A program made the translations under genes and the position numbers. The notes beneath the pieces were generated by a model, which ran no database searches, was not told the origin of the DNA, and worked only from the letters and a program-made list of their open reading frames with translations. A stretch of DNA of 52,343 bases from JACCQS01 sp050999295. Lineage in GTDB: Bacteria; Actinomycetota; Actinomycetes; Mycobacteriales; Geodermatophilaceae. Position 1 is the first letter of the stretch; each line of letters starts with the position of its first letter. The DNA is taken from contig JBPCPI010000035.1 of NCBI GenBank assembly GCA_050999295.1, positions 1 to 52,343 on the forward strand. Direction: 5' to 3'. This document shows, in pieces, positions 24,523-34,300 of the stretch.

Positions 24523-25098
24523 ATGACCCGCATCATCGCCGGCCTGGCCCGTGGTCGCCGGCTCGCCGTACCGCGTGGGCGGGTGACCCGGCCGACCTCG
24601 GACCGCGCCCGGGAAGCGTTGTTCTCCACAGTGGACGGATTGGTAGTGCTGCAGGACGCGCATGTCCTGGATCTCTATGCCGGCTCGGGGGCATTGGGCC
24701 TGGAGGCACTGTCCCGCGGTGCGAGCCATGCCCTGCTCGTGGAAGCCGACAATCGGGTGGCACGCACCCTGCGCGACAACATCGACTCCGTCGACCTGGC
24801 CGGTGCCACAGCTCTCGTCAGCACGGTCCAGCGGTTGGCGCTCGCGCAGCCCGCCCACATCTTGGGCACCCAATCGCCGTACGACATCGTCTTCGCTGAC
24901 CCGCCCTACCTTCTTCCGGCTGCGGAGCTGCGTGCGGTGCTGACCGGCCTGCACCGCTCGGGCTGGTTTGCCGAGCAGGCGGTTCTGGTGATCGAACGCT
25001 CGGCTCGAGACGACCCCTGGGTGTGGCCGACACCTCTGCGGCCGATCCGCGATCGGCGCTATGGACAGGTGTGGCTTTGGTACGGTCGCGCCCCGTGA
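24523..25098 (+). CDS. rsmD: 16S rRNA (guanine966-N2)-methyltransferase RsmD
   Basis: 191-aa Rossmann methyltransferase. MTRIIAGLARGRRLAVPRG and TSDRAREALFSTVDG are the family start; SAM-binding VLDLYAGSGALGLEALSRGA follows, and the catalytic ADPPYLL sits near residue 125. It begins two bases after the recG stop. It forms the usual recG-rsmD-coaD block. Confidence 0.97.
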   Translation: MTRIIAGLARGRRLAVPRGRVTRPTSDRAREALFSTVDGLVVLQDAHVLDLYAGSGALGLEALSRGASHALLVEADNRVARTLRDNIDSVDLAGATALVSTVQRLALAQPAHILGTQSPYDIVFADPPYLLPAAELRAVLTGLHRSGWFAEQAVLVIERSARDDPWVWPTPLRPIRDRRYGQVWLWYGRAP

Positions 25099-25158
25099 GA
25101 GCAGCCTGCAGTTGAGCGGCCGGGCGAAAGCAGGGACGTGCCGTGGCTGGGGTAAGGA

Positions 25159-25638
25159 GTGCTGAGAAAAGCCGTCTGCCCGGGTTCGTTCGACCCCATC
25201 ACCAACGGCCATCTGGACATCATCGAACGAGCCAGCGAGCTCTACGACGAGTTGGTCGTCGCCGTGCTCGTCAATCCGGAGAAGGCTGGGAAGTTCGACG
25301 TCGACACGCGGATGGCGATGATCAGGGAGTCAACCTCGCAACTGTCCGGCATCACCGTCGACTCCTTCCACGGCCTGCTCGTGCAGTACTGCCGAGACCA
25401 TGGCGTAGAGGTGATCGTGAAGGGCCTCCGCGCGATCAGCGACTTCGAGTACGAGGTCCAGATGGCGCAGATGAATCGGGGCCTGAGTGGGATCGAAACC
25501 GTCTTCATGCCCACCGGGCCCGAACACGGCCATCTCTCCTCCAGCCTGATCAAGTCGGTGGCGCACTTCGGTGGGGACGTCGCGCACCTCGTACCGGAAC
25601 CAGTGCTGCAACGGCTGCGCATGCGAGAGGAGGATTAG
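25159..25638 (+). CDS. coaD: Phosphopantetheine adenylyltransferase
   Basis: 159 aa; adenylylates 4'-phosphopantetheine to dephospho-CoA. The nucleotidyltransferase motif is SFDPITNGHLDII (residues 10-22), with VNPEKAGKF, GLRAISDFEYE and the ATP-binding HLSSSLIKSVA. The GTG at 25159 overlaps an AAGGAG stretch, and the in-frame CTG at 25162 gives an N-terminus closer to the family norm (MRKAVCPGSF), so the exact start is open by one codon. Confidence 0.97.
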   Translation: MLRKAVCPGSFDPITNGHLDIIERASELYDELVVAVLVNPEKAGKFDVDTRMAMIRESTSQLSGITVDSFHGLLVQYCRDHGVEVIVKGLRAISDFEYEVQMAQMNRGLSGIETVFMPTGPEHGHLSSSLIKSVAHFGGDVAHLVPEPVLQRLRMREED

Positions 25639-25641
25639 CCG

Positions 25642-26310
25642 ATGTATCGCATCTACGACACGCTCGACGAGATCGTCGCGATGATCGAGCAAGCCCGCGG
25701 CGTCCCGATGTCCGCTTCGGCCATGGTGCCGCGCGACCACGTCCTGGATCTGCTCGACGAGTTGCGCGACCGACTGCCCGAGGAGGTCACCCAGGCAAAG
25801 GCGGTCCTCGACCAACGCAGCGACCTGCTCGATGCCGCTCAGCAGGAATCGGATCGGATCGCGTTGCGTGCCAGCCAGGAGGCCGAGGCGAGCGCCAAGC
25901 GGGTCCGAATCGAGGCCGAACAGGTGCAAGCTCAGGCTCTGCAACGCCAGGAGGAGTTGCTGGCCGCTGGGCAGCGCGATTACGACCGGCTGGTCAGCGA
26001 GGGAACCCGGGTGCGCGCCGAGCTCATCGCCCAGGCCCAACAGGAACATGACGAGCTCGTCGCGCAGGGTCGCAACGAGCGGGAGCGGCTGATCAGCGAG
26101 AGCGAGATCTACCGCAGTGCCGTCGCCAGAGCCGACGAGTTAGGTGCGGCCACGGCGGCCGAGGCCGACGCCATGCGCCGAGAGGTCGATGGGTACGTCG
26201 ACGCCAAGCTGGCCGAGTTCGAGGCAACGCTGTCCCACCTCCTGCGCTCGGTGGAGCACGGCCGGGCGAAAGTCGGGTCCCGCCCGCACGGCCACACTGC
26301 GCGCGAGTGA
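25642..26310 (+). CDS. DivIVA-like coiled-coil protein, SepIVA-type
   Basis: 222 aa, nearly all heptad-like helix from residue 50 on (QAKAVLDQRSDLLDAAQQESDRIA, RIEAEQVQAQALQRQEELLA and so on). The N-terminus MYRIYDTLDEIVAMIEQARGVPMSASAMVPRDHVLDLLDEL matches mycobacterial SepIVA (Rv2927c), an essential septation and cell-elongation factor of the DivIVA family. It begins three bases after coaD, with the AGGAGG of its binding site inside coaD's end. Position near rnc and rpmF is as in mycobacteria. The cell-division role is inferred from that orthologue. Confidence 0.82.
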   Translation: MYRIYDTLDEIVAMIEQARGVPMSASAMVPRDHVLDLLDELRDRLPEEVTQAKAVLDQRSDLLDAAQQESDRIALRASQEAEASAKRVRIEAEQVQAQALQRQEELLAAGQRDYDRLVSEGTRVRAELIAQAQQEHDELVAQGRNERERLISESEIYRSAVARADELGAATAAEADAMRREVDGYVDAKLAEFEATLSHLLRSVEHGRAKVGSRPHGHTARE

Positions 26311-28109
26311 CTGCATCCGACACCTCCGGCGTCGTCGCGGTCGTCGTGACCTGGAATCGCGCCAACCTGCTCGTACGGTCGTTGAGCGCGATCCTCGGCC
26401 AGAGCACGCCCCCTGATCACGTGCTCGTGGTCGACAATGCCTCCACCGATCGCACCGGCGAGGTGCTCGCGCAGCGATTCGCCGGCCGGGTGGACGTACT
26501 CACCCTCGGCAGGAACATCGGCGGCGCCGGCGGATTCGCGGCGGGGATCGTCCGTGCTCTCGAACACGATCCCGACGCGGTCTGGCTCATGGACGATGAC
26601 ACGGTACCCGAGCCGAATGCCCTGGCGGAACTGCTGCGCACCCGAAGGCAGTACGCGGGCCCGACTCCGACGATCGTGGCCAGCCGGGTCGTGTGGACCG
26701 ACGGGCGCGACCACCCGATGAACACCCCCCGCCCCAAGCCAGGCGCCGGCCGGGCCGAGCGGCTGGCCGCGGGTGCGGTCGGCAGTACTCCGATCCGCTC
26801 GGCGTCCTTCGTCTCGATCCTGTGTTCGGCCGACGTACTGCGCGAACGCGGGCTTCCGGAGGTCGATTACTTCCTCTGGAACGACGACTTCGAGTTCACC
26901 ACTCGGCTGTTGCGCGGTCGGCGCGGGCTGCTGTGTCCGGACAGCGTGGCGATCCACCACACGAAGTCCTTCGGCAGCACGGACGCCGATCCCGGTGACC
27001 GGTTCTTCTTCGAGGTCCGCAACAAGATCTGGATGTTCACCCGCGGCACCGGCCTCAACCCGGCCGAGCGCGTCCTCTACGGCGGGTCGACCCTGCGGCG
27101 TTGGGTGCGTACCGTTGCCCGGTCGCCGGACCGGCCCAGGCTGCTGCGTGCCGCCGGCCGGGGACTGCTAGCCGGCCTGCGGTCCGGGCCTCGATCATCC
27201 GGAGAACTGCTGACCGAAGTGCTCCCCCCACGGCCCACGGCCGCCCGACGCGGCTCGACCGCTGGCCAGTCATCGGGTGAACCGTTCTCCCTGCTGATGG
27301 CCATCTACGCGCAGGATCGTCCTGACTTCTTCGCCCAGGCCTTCACCAGCACGGTGAACGACCAGACCCGCCGCCCGGACGAGGTGGTCGTCGTCCAGGA
27401 CGGACCGATCCCGGCAGCACTCGCGCAATGCCTGACCTCGTTGACCGCGGCCGCACCGGTCCCGGTGGTCCACGTCGTCCTGCCCGATAACAGAGGTCTC
27501 GGACCCGCACTCGTCGCCGGGTTGGTCCGATGCTCCTACGACATCGTCGCCCGGATGGATGCCGACGACGTGAGCGACCCGACTCGTTTCGCCGAGCAGT
27601 TGCCGCTGCTGGAGGCCGGGGCCGACATAGTGGGTACGGGGCTGCGGGAATTCGTCCGGGATCCCGGCGACCCGGCCGACGTGCTGGGCACCCGAACGCC
27701 GCCGACCGACCCGCGCCAGATCGCGCGGGCGGCGCGTTTTCACGATCCGTTCAATCACCCCACGGTGGTCTATCGGCGCCGGGCGGTGCAGGCCGCGGGC
27801 GGCTATCAGGATCTCCCCCTCATGGAGGATTACCTGCTCTTCGCCCGGATGATCGCCGCCGGCGCCCGACCGGCGAACCTCGCCCAGCCGCTGGTCAACT
27901 ACCGCGTGGGAGCCGGTGCCTACGCGCGCCGCGGCGGCCTACGGCTGCTGAGATCGGAACTGACGCTGCAGCGCCGATTGCGCAGGCTCGGCTTCACCAC
28001 GCCGCTGCAGTACGTCCGCAATCTCGTCGTCCGCGGCGGTTACCGGCTCGTGCCGGAGTCGATCCGGAGGCTTGCCTACCGCGCGCTGATCGCGAACCGG
28101 CAGAAGTGA
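26307..28109 (+). CDS. Tandem two-domain family 2 glycosyltransferase
   Basis: 600 aa with two complete GT-A domains. Domain 1 (~5-250) begins VVAVVVTWNRANLLVRSLSA with VVDNASTDRTGE, NIGGAGGFAAGI and the metal-binding LMDDDT, then WNDDFEFTTRL; it resembles the galactofuranosyl/rhamnosyl GT2 group. A basic Pro-rich linker (~255-325) follows. Domain 2 (~330-600) starts FSLLMAIYAQDRPDFFAQA with VVVQDG and ARMDADDVSDPTRF, like polysaccharide and O-antigen synthases. No membrane segments are seen, so it would work at the inner membrane face. The GTG overlaps the SepIVA-like gene by 4 bp. It is not part of the mycobacterial cluster here. Acceptor and sugar unknown. Confidence 0.9.
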   Translation: MTASDTSGVVAVVVTWNRANLLVRSLSAILGQSTPPDHVLVVDNASTDRTGEVLAQRFAGRVDVLTLGRNIGGAGGFAAGIVRALEHDPDAVWLMDDDTVPEPNALAELLRTRRQYAGPTPTIVASRVVWTDGRDHPMNTPRPKPGAGRAERLAAGAVGSTPIRSASFVSILCSADVLRERGLPEVDYFLWNDDFEFTTRLLRGRRGLLCPDSVAIHHTKSFGSTDADPGDRFFFEVRNKIWMFTRGTGLNPAERVLYGGSTLRRWVRTVARSPDRPRLLRAAGRGLLAGLRSGPRSSGELLTEVLPPRPTAARRGSTAGQSSGEPFSLLMAIYAQDRPDFFAQAFTSTVNDQTRRPDEVVVVQDGPIPAALAQCLTSLTAAAPVPVVHVVLPDNRGLGPALVAGLVRCSYDIVARMDADDVSDPTRFAEQLPLLEAGADIVGTGLREFVRDPGDPADVLGTRTPPTDPRQIARAARFHDPFNHPTVVYRRRAVQAAGGYQDLPLMEDYLLFARMIAAGARPANLAQPLVNYRVGAGAYARRGGLRLLRSELTLQRRLRRLGFTTPLQYVRNLVVRGGYRLVPESIRRLAYRALIANRQK

Positions 28110-28124
28110 CCTGTTCGTAGCTGC

Positions 28125-28141
28125 GCCCGCGTCCTGCGGGC
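28125..28141 (+). terminator. Hairpin after the glycosyltransferase gene
   Basis: GCCCGC-GTCCT-GCGGGC, six perfect pairs, 16 bases after the stop, no T-run. It may separate this operon from the DUF177-rpmF-rnc operon. Confidence 0.4.
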
Positions 28142-28149
28142 CGGTCAGG

Positions 28150-28155
28150 TATCCT
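28150..28155 (+). promoter_or_regulatory. Possible -10 of the DUF177-rpmF-rnc operon
   Basis: TATCCT (TAnnnT), 38 bp before the ATG at 28193 and just after the hairpin. No convincing -35. Confidence 0.3.
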
Positions 28156-28192
28156 CGTCGATGGTCCGATCCGATCTCGGCCAACCCCTGTT

Positions 28193-28795
28193 ATGACAAA
28201 GACCATGGTCCCCCACGCGCGCAACCAGCCGCGCAGCCCACTTGTCGTGGACATCCGCGAACTGGGCCGCCGTCCTGGTTCGTTGCTTCCGGTGCACCGC
28301 ACGGTCACCGCACCGCAGGGTGTCGGCCTGGATGTGATCGGTGTTCAAGCCGGGGACGAACTCGTCCTGGACCTACGGATGGAATCCGTGGTCGAGGGAG
28401 TGCTCGTATCCGGGACGGTGTCCGGTCCGGTCGTCGGGGAGTGCTCCCGCTGCCTCGACCCGATTCGGGACATCGTCGAGGTCGAGGTCGTGGAACTGTT
28501 CGCCTACCCGGACAGCGCCACCTCCGAGACCACCGATGAGGACGAGGTCAGCCGGCTGACCGGGGACACGATTGATCTCGAACCGCTGGTTCGCGACGGT
28601 GTGGTCCTGGCCCTGCCGGTGGCCCCACTGTGTCGCCAGGACTGCGCAGGACTGTGCGTGGATTGCGGGCAACGGTGGGATGATCTGCCACCGGACCATC
28701 AGCACTCCGCCATCGACCCGCGGTGGGCGGCGCTGGCACAGTACGCAACCAGCGCCGACAGCGATGTCAACGCAACCAGACTCAAGGAGAGTTGA
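28193..28795 (+). CDS. DUF177 (YceD family) protein
   Basis: 200 aa. The family pattern is plain: LVVDIRELGRRPGS near the start, GECSRCLDPIRDIVEVEVVELF in the middle, and a zinc-like CRQDCAGLCVDCG with CxxxCxxxCxxC spacing, ending with DPRWAALAQ. YceD sits before rpmF in most bacteria and is needed for normal 23S rRNA maturation in plants and E. coli; the actinobacterial member is Rv2926c-like. It ends three bases before rpmF, so the two are cotranscribed. The ATG at 28193 is used; ATG 28205 is possible. Confidence 0.93.
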   Translation: MTKTMVPHARNQPRSPLVVDIRELGRRPGSLLPVHRTVTAPQGVGLDVIGVQAGDELVLDLRMESVVEGVLVSGTVSGPVVGECSRCLDPIRDIVEVEVVELFAYPDSATSETTDEDEVSRLTGDTIDLEPLVRDGVVLALPVAPLCRQDCAGLCVDCGQRWDDLPPDHQHSAIDPRWAALAQYATSADSDVNATRLKES

Positions 28796-28798
28796 ATC

Positions 28799-28978
28799 GT
28801 GGCCGTACCCAAGCGCCGCCAGTCACGCAGCAACACCCACTCACGAAGGGCGAACTGGAAGGCGACCGCCCCCACACTGACGCCGTGCCCGAATCGCGCC
28901 TGTGGTCAGGTCAAGCCTCCGCACGAGGCCTGCCCGCACTGCGGCCAGTACAAGGGCACCGAAGTCCTGTCGGTCTAG
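28799..28978 (+). CDS. rpmF: 50S ribosomal protein L32 (zinc-binding form)
   Basis: 59 aa from GTG 28799: VAVPKRRQSRSNTHSRRANW is the universal L32 start, and the C-terminal half carries a four-Cys zinc site (CPNRACGQ ... CPHCG). AAGGAG lies seven bases before the GTG. It lies between DUF177 and rnc, the normal arrangement. Confidence 0.96.
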   Translation: MAVPKRRQSRSNTHSRRANWKATAPTLTPCPNRACGQVKPPHEACPHCGQYKGTEVLSV

Positions 28979-29008
28979 GCCTTGAGGTTCTGAACGCCGG
29001 AAACCACC

Positions 29009-29737
29009 GTGAATGACCCGGTCGTGATAGCCGACCCCGGGCGGATCGCCCTCGTGGAATCGCTCGGCATCCCGATCGATGAGGACATCCTCACTCTGGC
29101 ACTGACCCACCGCTCGTACGCCTACGAGCACGGTGGACTTCCCACCAACGAGCGGTTGGAATTCCTCGGGGACTCCGTGCTCGGACTGATCATCACCGAC
29201 ACCCTCTACCGATCCAATCCCGATCTCGCCGAAGGACAGCTGGCCAAGCTGCGCGCTTCGGTGGTCAACATGCGTGCACTGGCCGAACTTGCGCGCGGAC
29301 TGGGCCCGCAGGGACTCGGAGCCGCACTCCGGCTCGGTGCCGGGGAGAAGTCCACCGGCGGTGCTAACAAGGACAGCATCCTTGCCGACGCCTTCGAGGC
29401 GTTACTGGGTGCGATCTACATCGACCAGGGGTTGCCCGCGGTCAGTGCCCTGGTGGGCCGGTTGTTCGCCGACGTGCTGGACGAGGCGGCGACCAAAGGC
29501 GCGGCTCTGGACTGGAAGACGAGCCTGCAGGAACTCACCGCCCGACTGGGCCTGGGCACCGTCGCCTACTGGGTTGTCGACGACGGTCCCGATCACGAGA
29601 AGACCTTCACCGCCTACGTCGACCTCGGCGGGACTCGCTACGGGAGCGGCGTCGGGCGCAGCAAGAAGGACGCCGAGCAACACGCCGCCGAGCAGGCCTG
29701 GCAGGAGCTCTCCGCGCTTCGCACGGCAGCGGACTAG
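29009..29737 (+). CDS. rnc: Ribonuclease III
   Basis: 242 aa. The catalytic signature NERLEFLGDSVLG is at residues ~47-59, followed by the second acidic cluster in KDSILADAFEALLGAIYIDQG. The double-stranded-RNA-binding domain covers ~165-240 (WKTSLQELTARLGLG ... KKDAEQHAAEQAW). It cuts double-stranded precursors of rRNA and some mRNAs. GTG start 31 bp after rpmF; mutM follows nine bases after its stop. Confidence 0.97.
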   Translation: MNDPVVIADPGRIALVESLGIPIDEDILTLALTHRSYAYEHGGLPTNERLEFLGDSVLGLIITDTLYRSNPDLAEGQLAKLRASVVNMRALAELARGLGPQGLGAALRLGAGEKSTGGANKDSILADAFEALLGAIYIDQGLPAVSALVGRLFADVLDEAATKGAALDWKTSLQELTARLGLGTVAYWVVDDGPDHEKTFTAYVDLGGTRYGSGVGRSKKDAEQHAAEQAWQELSALRTAAD

Positions 29738-29746
29738 CAGCTGAGC

Positions 29747-30628
29747 ATGCCCGAACTGCCCGAGGTCGAAGTCGTCCGGGCTGGCCTGGATCGAGAGGTG
29801 GTGGGCCGCGAGATCGGTGCGGTCTCGGTCCGGCATCCAAGGTCCATCCGTCGATTCCTGGGTGGCGCAGAGCAGTTCGAGCGCGCACTGATCGGCCGTA
29901 CGGTCCGAGCCGCCCATCGGCGGGGGAAGTTCCTCTGGCTGCCCCTGTCCGATGGCCAGGTCCTGCTGGGCCACCTCGGCATGAGCGGTCAACTGCTCGT
30001 CGAGGCACCGTCGGATCCGGAGAGTCCGCACCTGCGAGTGCTGATCGGGTTTGCTGACCCGGGCCGAGCCCTGCACTTCGTCGACCAGCGAACCTTCGGC
30101 GGGCTATGGGTGGAGCCGGCAGGTCCGGGCCCCGAACAGCTACCCGCCAGCCTGGCGCACATCGCCCGGGACCCGCTCGATCCGCTCTTCGACGAGCGGA
30201 TCTTCATCAGCCGGCTCAGGCGCCGCCGTACCGAGATCAAGCGAGCCCTGCTTGACCAGACCCTGATCAGCGGGGTCGGCAACATCTATGCCGACGAAGC
30301 ACTGTGGCGGGTGGGGCTGCACGGTGCCCGGGCGACCTCGCGTCTTCCGGTGGCCAAGGCAAGCGAGTTGGTCGGTGCCATTCGCGAGGTGATGTTCGAG
30401 GCGCTGGCCCAGGGCGGCACCAGCTTCGATTCCCTGTACGTCGACGTGAACGGGGACAGCGGCTACTTTTCCCGGTCGCTGAATGCCTACGGACGTACGG
30501 ACCTGCCTTGTCTGCGGTGCGGCACGCCGATGCGCCGGGAGGCGTTCATGAACCGCTCGAGCTTCTCCTGCCCGGTCTGTCAGCCCCGACCTCGCAGGCG
30601 GAACGTTGTTCCGAGCCCGCCCCGATGA
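29747..30628 (+). CDS. mutM: Formamidopyrimidine-DNA glycosylase (Fpg)
   Basis: 293 aa. The N-terminus PELPEVEVVRAGL provides the catalytic Pro2 and Glu3. A helix-two-turn-helix region contains QTLISGVGNIYADEALW, and the C-terminal zinc finger CLRCGTP...CPVCQ (Cys near 254, 257, 275, 278) is complete. It excises 8-oxoguanine and ring-opened purines; with the MutT1-like protein in this window it forms part of the oxidised-guanine defence. The acylphosphatase ATG overlaps its stop. Confidence 0.97.
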   Translation: MPELPEVEVVRAGLDREVVGREIGAVSVRHPRSIRRFLGGAEQFERALIGRTVRAAHRRGKFLWLPLSDGQVLLGHLGMSGQLLVEAPSDPESPHLRVLIGFADPGRALHFVDQRTFGGLWVEPAGPGPEQLPASLAHIARDPLDPLFDERIFISRLRRRRTEIKRALLDQTLISGVGNIYADEALWRVGLHGARATSRLPVAKASELVGAIREVMFEALAQGGTSFDSLYVDVNGDSGYFSRSLNAYGRTDLPCLRCGTPMRREAFMNRSSFSCPVCQPRPRRRNVVPSPPR

Positions 30629-30918
30629 CCGCGGACGCCGCTGGCGGTGACGCGTCCCGGCTCACGATCTGGGTGAGTGGGCACGTCCAGGGAGTCGGCT
30701 TCCGTTGGTGGGTGCGTGAGCGGGCCTCGATGTCGGGCCTGTGCGGCTCAGCGAGCAATCTTCCCGACGGATCCGTCGAGATCATTCTCGAGGGATCCCG
30801 GGCCGATTGTGCGGCTCTCCTGGCGCAGATTCAGGGGAGCGGCACGCCGGGACGGGTTCGCTCGGCGACCTCGCGGTGGGGACCGCACACCGGCATGACC
30901 AGCTTTACCCTGAGTTAG
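30625..30918 (+). CDS. acyP: Acylphosphatase
   Basis: 97 aa. The phosphate-binding loop GHVQGVGFRWWVRERA has the catalytic Arg, and SNLPDGSVEIILEG the catalytic Asn. The Gly-x-Val-x-Asn segment has Ser-Ala-Ser before the Asn (CGSASNLPDG) where Gly-x-Val-x-Asn is usual; the key Asn is kept. It hydrolyses acyl phosphates such as acetyl phosphate or carbamoyl phosphate. ATGA overlap with mutM. Confidence 0.93.
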   Translation: MTADAAGGDASRLTIWVSGHVQGVGFRWWVRERASMSGLCGSASNLPDGSVEIILEGSRADCAALLAQIQGSGTPGRVRSATSRWGPHTGMTSFTLS

Positions 30919-30938
30919 TCGCAAGGGGGCGCAAGCCG

Positions 30939-30972
30939 TTGACCGAACGGTGTCGGGCTGTCACCCTAGAGT
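30939..30972 (+). promoter_or_regulatory. Candidate promoter of the small coiled-coil gene
   Basis: TTGACC (30939-30944), 17 bp, CACCCT (30962-30967); an overlapping TAGAGT (30967-30972) is an alternative -10 with a long 22-bp spacing. Leader of about 70 nt. Confidence 0.4.
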
Positions 30973-31044
30973 TCTCTCATAGATTCCGTCCGCCCGCGCG
31001 AGCTACCCGCGGGACTTTCCACCTGCAAGCGGAGGATTCCACCC

Positions 31045-31242
31045 ATGGCCAAGGCCCTGCTGGGTCACGTTGCCACCCCGTCGTCACTGCTTCTCGAGGA
31101 GACGGTGATCCTGCGTAGCCGGATCCGCGCCCTCGAAGCCGAGATAGCCAGCCTTCGTCAGGAGCGTGAACTGCTGCTCGGGGACGGGTTGCGCCAGCTG
31201 GCCGACGAGGCATCGACGCCAGCCGAACGCGTTCCCGCCTGA
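31045..31242 (+). CDS. Small conserved coiled-coil protein upstream of smc
   Basis: 65 aa, MAKALLGHVATPSSLLLEETVILRS then a Leu/Glu heptad helix (RIRALEAEIASLRQERELLL). GGAGG lies eight bases before the ATG, a good ribosome binding site, and the protein resembles small proteins of the MAKALLGHV type I know from other actinobacteria. No enzymatic motif. Its steady position before smc hints at a chromosome- or division-related role, but that is only inference. Confidence 0.75.
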   Translation: MAKALLGHVATPSSLLLEETVILRSRIRALEAEIASLRQERELLLGDGLRQLADEASTPAERVPA

Positions 31243-31399
31243 ACCCGCAGCCTGACGGTCGAGCCTGCGTCGGCCATTTCGGCGTGCCGGTCGCCGACGC
31301 CCGGGCGGCGCTCGGATAGCCTCAACCCGGCCCTTCCCTCACTGCGGTAACCCGCCGTGCCGGCCAGAGGAGTTCTTTCCCGACCCACTCTGGAGCCGC

Positions 31400-34300
31400 G
31401 TGCATCTGTCCAGCCTCACGTTGAAGGGCTTCAAGTCCTTCGCGTCCTCGACGACCCTTCGATTCGAACCGGGCATGAACGCCGTCGTCGGTCCGAACGG
31501 GTCCGGCAAGTCCAATGTCGTCGACGCCATCTCGTGGGTACTCGGCGAGCAGGGGGCCAAGAGCCTGCGCGGCGGGAAGATGGAAGACGTCATCTTCGCC
31601 GGCACGGCCGGCCGGGCACCCCTGGGCCGGGCCGAAGTGACGCTCACCATCGACAACAGCGACGGTGCACTGCCGATCGACTACGCCGAGGTCTCGATCA
31701 CCCGCCGGATGTACCGCTCCGGCGAGAGCGAGTACGAGATCAACGGATCGTCCTGCCGGCTGCTCGACATCCAGGAACTTCTGTCCGATTCCGGGATCGG
31801 CCGCGAGATGCACATCATCGTCGGGCAGGGTCACCTCGATGCGGTGCTCGCGGCTCGTCCCGAGGAGCGCCGCGGCTTTATCGAGGAAGCTGCGGGAGTT
31901 CTGAAACACCGCAAGCGCAAAGAGAAGGCGATCCGCAAGCTCGACGCGATGCAGATCAATCTCGACCGGCTTGGGGATCTCACCGAGGAACTGCGCCGCC
32001 AGCTCAAACCGCTCGGCCGCCAGGCTGAGGTGGCTCGGCGGGCGCAGTCGGTCCAGGCCGACCTGCGGGATGCCCGATTGCGGTTGCTTGCCGACGACCT
32101 GGTCACCTTGCGCGAGTCGCTGGACACCGAACTCGCCGAGGAAAGCCTCATCCGCGGCCGGCGGTCCGAGGCCGAGGCCGAGTTGAGTGCTGCGTACGCC
32201 CGCGAGGCGGAACTGGAGAGCGGTCTCGCGCAGACCTCGCCGGCATTGGCCCGCTCCCAAGAGATCTGGTATCAGCTCTCGGCAGTGGGGGAGCGGCTGC
32301 GCAGCACCTCCCAGCTCGCCGCCGAGCGGTTACGACACCTGTCAGCACCACTGCCGGAGCCGCCGCCCGGACGCGAGCCGCGGGCACTCACCGCCGAGGC
32401 GGTCGCCGTCGAGACCGAACGTGCCGACCTCGACGGACATCTCACCGGCGAGCGCGAACGCCTGAATACGGCGCTGTCCATCCGGGCGAAGCTGGAGGAG
32501 GAACTCCGCCAGGCAGAGGACGAACTGGTGCGGGTCGCCCGCGCTCAGGCCGATCGCCGGGAGGGCCTGGCACGACTGGCTGGAGACCTGCAGGCAGTCC
32601 GCAGCCGGGCTGGTGCCGCCGAGGACGAGATCAGCCGCCTGACCGCAGCAGTCGGTGCGGCTCGTACACGGGCAGAGCGTGCCGCAGCGCAGTTCGAGGC
32701 CGTGGAGAGCGAGATCGGGGAACTCGGCGATTCTGAGCAGAGCCTCGACGCCCGCCATCAGAGCGCCGTGGCGGCCTACGAAGCAGCCGCGACCAAGGTC
32801 GCTGCGCTGATTGACGCCGAGCGAGAGGCAGAACGTCAGCGCGACGCGTGGCGGGCCCGTGCCGACGCTCTCGCGGAGGGTCTGCACCGCAGGGACGGGG
32901 CGGGGGCGCTGCTCTCCGCCGAGGCGGCCGTACCGGGCCTGCTCGGGTCGCTATCGGCGCTGCTGCGGGTCGAGCCGGGTTACGAGGTCGCGGTGGCCGC
33001 CTCGCTCGGGCCGATCGCCGACGCGGTGGCCGTACGTACGCCCCGCGATGCCGCCGCTGCGCTGACCTATCTGCGCGACCACGACGCGGGTCGCGCCGGC
33101 GTGCTGGCGGGCGGGGGCGGTCCCGTCGCGGGTCCGGTGGCCGATCCGGTCGACTCCTGGCCCACGTTGCCCGGGGGTGCCCGCTGGGTGCGCGACGTGG
33201 TGACCGGCCCGGCCGAGCTGGAGTCCGCCCTAGGCCGCGCGCTGGATCGGGTCGCAGTCGTCTCGGCCCTCGAGGAGGCGGTACGGCTGGTCGAGACGCA
33301 CCCCAGGCTTCGGGTCGTCACCGCAGGCGGCGACCTGCTCGGAGCCCATTGGTCCTTCGGCGGTTCGGTGAGCGCGCCCAGTGCCATCGAGGTCCGGGCC
33401 GCGCTCGAGGAGGCCCAGCGCGAGCACGCGGCGGCGCAGGCGCGCAGCAGCCAGTTGCAGGCCGAACTCGAAGTCGCCCGGAAGCTCGCTGCGCGACAGT
33501 CGGCCGCTGTGGAGACTGCCCTGGCGGCCCTGCACGAGTCGGATGCGGCGCATTCCGCCGTGGCCGAGCAGCTCAGCGAACTCGGGGCCGCTGCCCGGTC
33601 GGCGGCCGCCGAGGTATCCCGGCTAGAGGACGCTCGCTCGGCCGCCGAGAGTGTCCGTGACGCGGAACTGGACGGGCTGGCCGAATTGGAGGAACGCTGG
33701 CAGGCCGCCGAACTGAATCCCTCGGCCGACGAGCCGTTCACCGCGGCGCGCGACGAGTTGCAGCGTGCCGTCGCCGCCTCCCGGCAAGAGGAGATGGAAC
33801 TGCGCCTGGCCGTCCGCACCACCGAGGAACGCTCCCGCGCTCTGGGCAGTCGCGCGGATGCGCTGCACCGAGCCGCGGAGCAGGAACGTGCCAGCCGGGT
33901 ACGTCAGGAGGCTGCTGTCGCGGCGCGACAGCGCGGGGCCGGAATCGCCGAGGCAGTCCGCATCGCCGCGGAACAAACCATCGCGCATGTGACCGCCTCG
34001 CTGCAGAGAGCAGCCGCCTACCGCGACGAGTTGTCGCGAGAAAAAGTCAGCCGGGAGGGCGAGCTACTGGGGCTGCGGACCCGGATCCGTGAACTCGCGG
34101 CCGACCTGGACCGGCTCACCGATGAAGTGCACCGGGACGAGGTGGCCCGGGCCGAGCAGCGGCTGCGGATCGAGGCGCTCGAGGATCGAGCCGCCCAGGA
34201 GTACGGCGCCGACGTCGACATCCTGATCGGTGAGTACGCCCCGAGCCAGCTAGTGCCGCCGTCGCTGGCCGAGCTGGCAGCCGCGAAGGCCGACGGCGTA

